Assembly (NCBI GenBank): GCA_947625565.1
Contig: CANQOU010000058.1
Coordinates: 1 to 7,292, forward strand
Origin: an uncultured Clostridia bacterium
GTDB taxonomy: Bacteria; Bacillota; Clostridia; TANB77; CAG-508
Direction of reading: 5' to 3'
Length of the DNA stretch: 7,292 nt
Position 1 is the stretch's first letter. Each line of letters starts with the position of its first letter. Shown here piece after piece: positions 5,195 to 7,292 of the stretch. The notes under the pieces are model-generated. The model searched no databases. It was not told the DNA's origin and worked only from the letters and a program-made list of their open reading frames with translations. Both the position numbers and the translations under genes were made by a program.

Positions 5195-6008
5195 TATGAT
5201 TTAACTTACCATGTGCACCTATTCCATCAACACCTCTTTTTCCATCACGTAGTTCACTAACCAAATCTTCAATTGTTATATATTTATAATTCTCTGTAAG
5301 AGCAATTTTTTCAGCTATAACAATAGGATCTAAAAAATCAATCAAAATTCTAGCAGGCGAAGAAGCAAAATTAGCACCAGCTGAAATAAGTGCTTCAAAA
5401 TAACTCTGGCAAGCACCAGCAAAAATAACAGTATTTCTGTGATAATCTACATCGTAACGTCTAGCTTCTCTTACAGTTTGAATAAAATGTCTAGAATTTC
5501 TATAATTATATATATCATGATAACCAACATTGCTCTTTATCATACCATCATGCCCTGTAATAATAAGAATATCAGGAGAATAAGCTTCCAATAAAGAATA
5601 TACAACTTGAGGTTGCTTGTACTCTGGAATATTTTTAACAACTGCATTTAACCCAAGTTTTTTATAATAATAGTAGGATTTAGTAGAATATTTTTTATCA
5701 CCATCTAAATGTAATATTTTACCTGGGATATTTTCTTCTTTTACAGTTCTATTTTGTATTTTAGATGTCAATATTTCTTCAATTTTATTATCAACCTTTG
5801 TTTCAAATTTAGACAATTCCTCTTTTATAGTTTTTTGATTAACAATTTCTAGATCTTTAATAGGACTATCTGCTTCAAATCTTTCAATTAGCCCATGAAG
5901 TAAAGCAATATCTTCTTTATCTGTTTTAATGATTTTCATTACGCAAAAAATCACATCTTTATTATGTGATTTTCTAACCACAAAGCTACCTTTCTTTATT
6001 TGTTTCAT
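5178..6008 (-). CDS. yabG: Sporulation-specific protease YabG
   Basis: A 276-residue cysteine-type protease made in the mother cell. In B. subtilis it trims coat proteins such as SpoIVA and SafA; in Clostridioides difficile it processes the germination proteins CspBA and pro-SleC. The N-terminal small beta domain (about 1-50) begins KKGSFVVRKSHNKD. A charged linker (50-95) leads to the catalytic part: HLDGD (100-104), ITGHDG (150-155, H153 a likely catalytic histidine), NSRHFIQTVREAR (171-183), FAGACQSYFEA (196-206, C200 the likely nucleophile) and AGANFASSP (210-218). All family blocks are intact and the length is near the usual 280-290. The ATG at 6008 has GAGGTGG 4 nt upstream and a sigma-K-type promoter. 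It is upstream of veg as in Bacillus, and divergent from the SPOCS-domain gene, which encodes a coat-type protein that could be among its substrates (inference). Confidence 0.96.
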   Translation of the reverse strand: MKQIKKGSFVVRKSHNKDVIFCVMKIIKTDKEDIALLHGLIERFEADSPIKDLEIVNQKTIKEELSKFETKVDNKIEEILTSKIQNRTVKEENIPGKILHLDGDKKYSTKSYYYYKKLGLNAVVKNIPEYKQPQVVYSLLEAYSPDILIITGHDGMIKSNVGYHDIYNYRNSRHFIQTVREARRYDVDYHRNTVIFAGACQSYFEALISAGANFASSPARILIDFLDPIVIAEKIALTENYKYITIEDLVSELRDGKRGVDGIGAHGKLNHIVTEL

Positions 6009-6035
6009 ATTACCACCTCAAAATATAGGCTACTA

Positions 6036-6063
6036 TATTTTATGTAGAAAACTGTCGAAAAGT
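6036..6063 (-). promoter_or_regulatory. Sigma-K-type (or sigma-E-type) promoter of yabG
   Basis: On the minus strand CATAAAATA (6036-6044) fits the sigma-K -10 consensus CATANNNTA exactly. AC (6062-6063) lies 17 nt upstream as the minimal -35. B. subtilis yabG is sigma-K-dependent. The same -10 also matches sigma-E in seven of eight positions, so that factor cannot be excluded. The predicted start lies about 10 nt before the RBS. Confidence 0.6.
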
Positions 6064-6141
6064 GCTAACTTTATATTTTAATGAATAAATCAAGGAAGTG
6101 GACATATATATGTATAAAGAAAAATATTAAGGAGGTTAATT

Positions 6142-7292
6142 ATGATGAATATAGCAAAAGAAAATCTATGTATTCATAAAATAGTAGCAGAAAAAACAGA
6201 AATTGTTTTTGTAGAAGGGGATATGATTGTTCCAGATTCTAAACCAGATATTTTAAACACAATCTATACAAGTGGAATAGCATCTGTTTATAAACGTGAA
6301 CTACAAGAAGGAAAAATAAAAATAGATGGAGGAATAACCACATATATAATGTATATGCCAGAAGGAATAGAAGAAGGAATAAGAGGAATTAACACAACAT
6401 TAGATTTTTCTCAAAATATTGACATAGAAAATGTTACATCAGATATGCAGGTATGTTTATCAACAACAGTAAAAAGTGTTGAAGCCAAAGTTATAAATGG
6501 AAGAAAAATAGGAATAAAGGTAGCCTTAGAAATAAGCATAAAAGTATTTGCAAAAGAAGAAATAGAAGTTGTAAATGATATAACTGAGCAAGAAGATATA
6601 CAAATATTAAAAGATAATTTTGCAATGAACTCATTGATAGGAACAGGAAGTACAAAAATTTATGCAAAAGACACGATTCAAATAGATAATATTGACCAAT
6701 TAGCAGAAATATTAAAAGTTTCAACAAATATAATAGAAAAAGATGTAAAAATTAGCTATAATAAAGTATTAACAAAAGCAGAATCAGAAATAAAAATATT
6801 ATATTTAACAGAGGATAATCGTATAGGAATGGTAAATCAAAAAATACCAATTGTAGGATTTATTGATATTCCAAATGTGTCAGAAGATAATACATATGAT
6901 GTTTGTTATGAATTGAGAAATGTCATAGTTAAGCCGAATGCACAAGAAGAACATTCTATTTATGTAGAAATGGAATATGAAGTAAGTTGCAATGTATATG
7001 AAGAAAAAAATATAAATTTAATACAAGATTTATATAGACCAGATATGATATATAAAATTGAAAGAGCATCAGTATCTACAATGAATGATAAAAAATCTAT
7101 TAAACAAACCAAAACAATACAAGAGACAGTAAACTTAAGTGAAATAGATGGGAAAAAATTACTTGATGTTGATTCACAAACACTATTGCAAAAAGAAACA
7201 AAAATTAATTCAAAGATTTTATATGAAATGGAATTAAAAATGCATTTCTTATTTTTGGGAAATAATATGCAAGTATCTGAAAGAGAAGCAAC
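6142..7292 (+). CDS. Multi-SPOCS (DUF3794) spore coat morphogenetic protein, SipL-like, 3' truncated
   Basis: The first 383 codons of a protein that runs off the right edge. It begins MMNIAKENLC; AAGGAGG (6129-6135) lies 6 nt before the first ATG (the second, at 6145, is 9 nt away). It is built of repeated SPOCS/DUF3794 domains of beta-rich sequence. Repeat one is at about 26-136 (VPDSKPDILNT, then EAKVINGRKIGIKVALEISIKV). A linker holds DQLAEILKVST (185-195). Repeat two is at about 200-288 (ISYNKVLTKAE, KILYLTED, HSIYVEMEYEVSCNVY). A third begins near 325 (QETVNLSEIDGKKLLDVD). In Clostridia this arrangement, often ending in a LysM domain, is seen in SipL, which binds SpoIVA and is needed for coat attachment around the forespore. 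The LysM would lie beyond the window, so I cannot confirm it. The gene is divergent from yabG; as I recall, sipL and yabG also lie close together in C. difficile. No convincing sporulation promoter was found. There is no signal peptide or membrane segment. Confidence 0.88.
   Translation, partial: MMNIAKENLCIHKIVAEKTEIVFVEGDMIVPDSKPDILNTIYTSGIASVYKRELQEGKIKIDGGITTYIMYMPEGIEEGIRGINTTLDFSQNIDIENVTSDMQVCLSTTVKSVEAKVINGRKIGIKVALEISIKVFAKEEIEVVNDITEQEDIQILKDNFAMNSLIGTGSTKIYAKDTIQIDNIDQLAEILKVSTNIIEKDVKISYNKVLTKAESEIKILYLTEDNRIGMVNQKIPIVGFIDIPNVSEDNTYDVCYELRNVIVKPNAQEEHSIYVEMEYEVSCNVYEEKNINLIQDLYRPDMIYKIERASVSTMNDKKSIKQTKTIQETVNLSEIDGKKLLDVDSQTLLQKETKINSKILYEMELKMHFLFLGNNMQVSEREA

Noticed and set aside
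5155..5195. Cluster of TTACA-like repeats downstream of yabG as a repeat array or ncRNA
   Set aside because: The units are irregular and only 5-6 bases long. Apart from the stop-codon hairpin they show no consistent spacing.
6103..6112. Palindrome CATATATATG upstream of the SPOCS gene as a sporulation promoter -10
   Set aside because: It fits neither CATANNNTA nor CATACAAT at the required positions and has no matching -35. AT-rich palindromes of this size are expected by chance.
6081..6179. Plus-strand 32-codon ORF overlapping the start of the SPOCS gene in another frame
   Set aside because: It has no RBS and is short, and its second half runs out of frame through the real gene start.
6491..6727. 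Minus-strand leucine/phenylalanine-rich ORF of 78 codons
   Set aside because: It is antisense to the SPOCS protein gene; the hydrophobicity is the complement of lysine- and glutamate-rich codons.

Overview
The window looks like chromosome from a very AT-rich, endospore-forming Firmicute, most likely a member of the Clostridia. Three things point there: heavy use of AGA, ATA and AAA codons, strong Gram-positive ribosome binding sites (AGGAGG type), and a sporulation gene set (SpoIIID, YabG, a SPOCS-domain protein) next to veg. I cannot name genus or species from this sequence.

Left part (1-2112): the C-terminal half of a NifS/IscS-type cysteine desulfurase runs off the left edge. Its 3' end overlaps, tail to tail by 59 bp, a minus-strand FAD-dependent dehydrogenase (511-2112). 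The dehydrogenase starts at 2112, not at the more distant ATG of the open frame, because the RBS and a near-consensus sigma-A promoter sit just upstream of 2112.

Middle (2113-4420): a divergent five-helix membrane protein of the CmpB/DUF1113 family (2240-2869) ends at a strong terminator. Next is a stand-alone phosphofructokinase-family gene (2994-4052) with its own promoter and terminator. It is clearly more GC-rich than its neighbours and has lost several canonical PFK residues, so it is probably transferred and possibly altered in activity. The stretch 4120-4435 holds an unrecognised 58-codon ORF (4181-4357) and a candidate sporulation promoter.

Right part (4421-7292): a compact sporulation block. 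spoIIID (plus) and veg (minus) converge on one hairpin that overlaps the spoIIID stop codon and abuts the veg stop. yabG lies upstream of veg on the same strand, the same yabG-veg order as in Bacillus subtilis. A multi-SPOCS (DUF3794) protein resembling the clostridial coat morphogenetic protein SipL is divergent from yabG and runs off the right edge. The promoters suggest different timing: sigma-E-like for spoIIID, an excellent sigma-K-like match for yabG, and a consensus sigma-A promoter for veg. Together the genes cover mother-cell gene control (SpoIIID), coat assembly (SPOCS protein) and proteolytic coat maturation (YabG).

I found no CRISPR array, mobile element, tRNA or rRNA. I do not see a clearly new multi-gene system. 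The items most worth a second look are the divergent PFK, the unrecognised small ORF, the convergent overlap at the left and the regulatory layout of the sporulation block.
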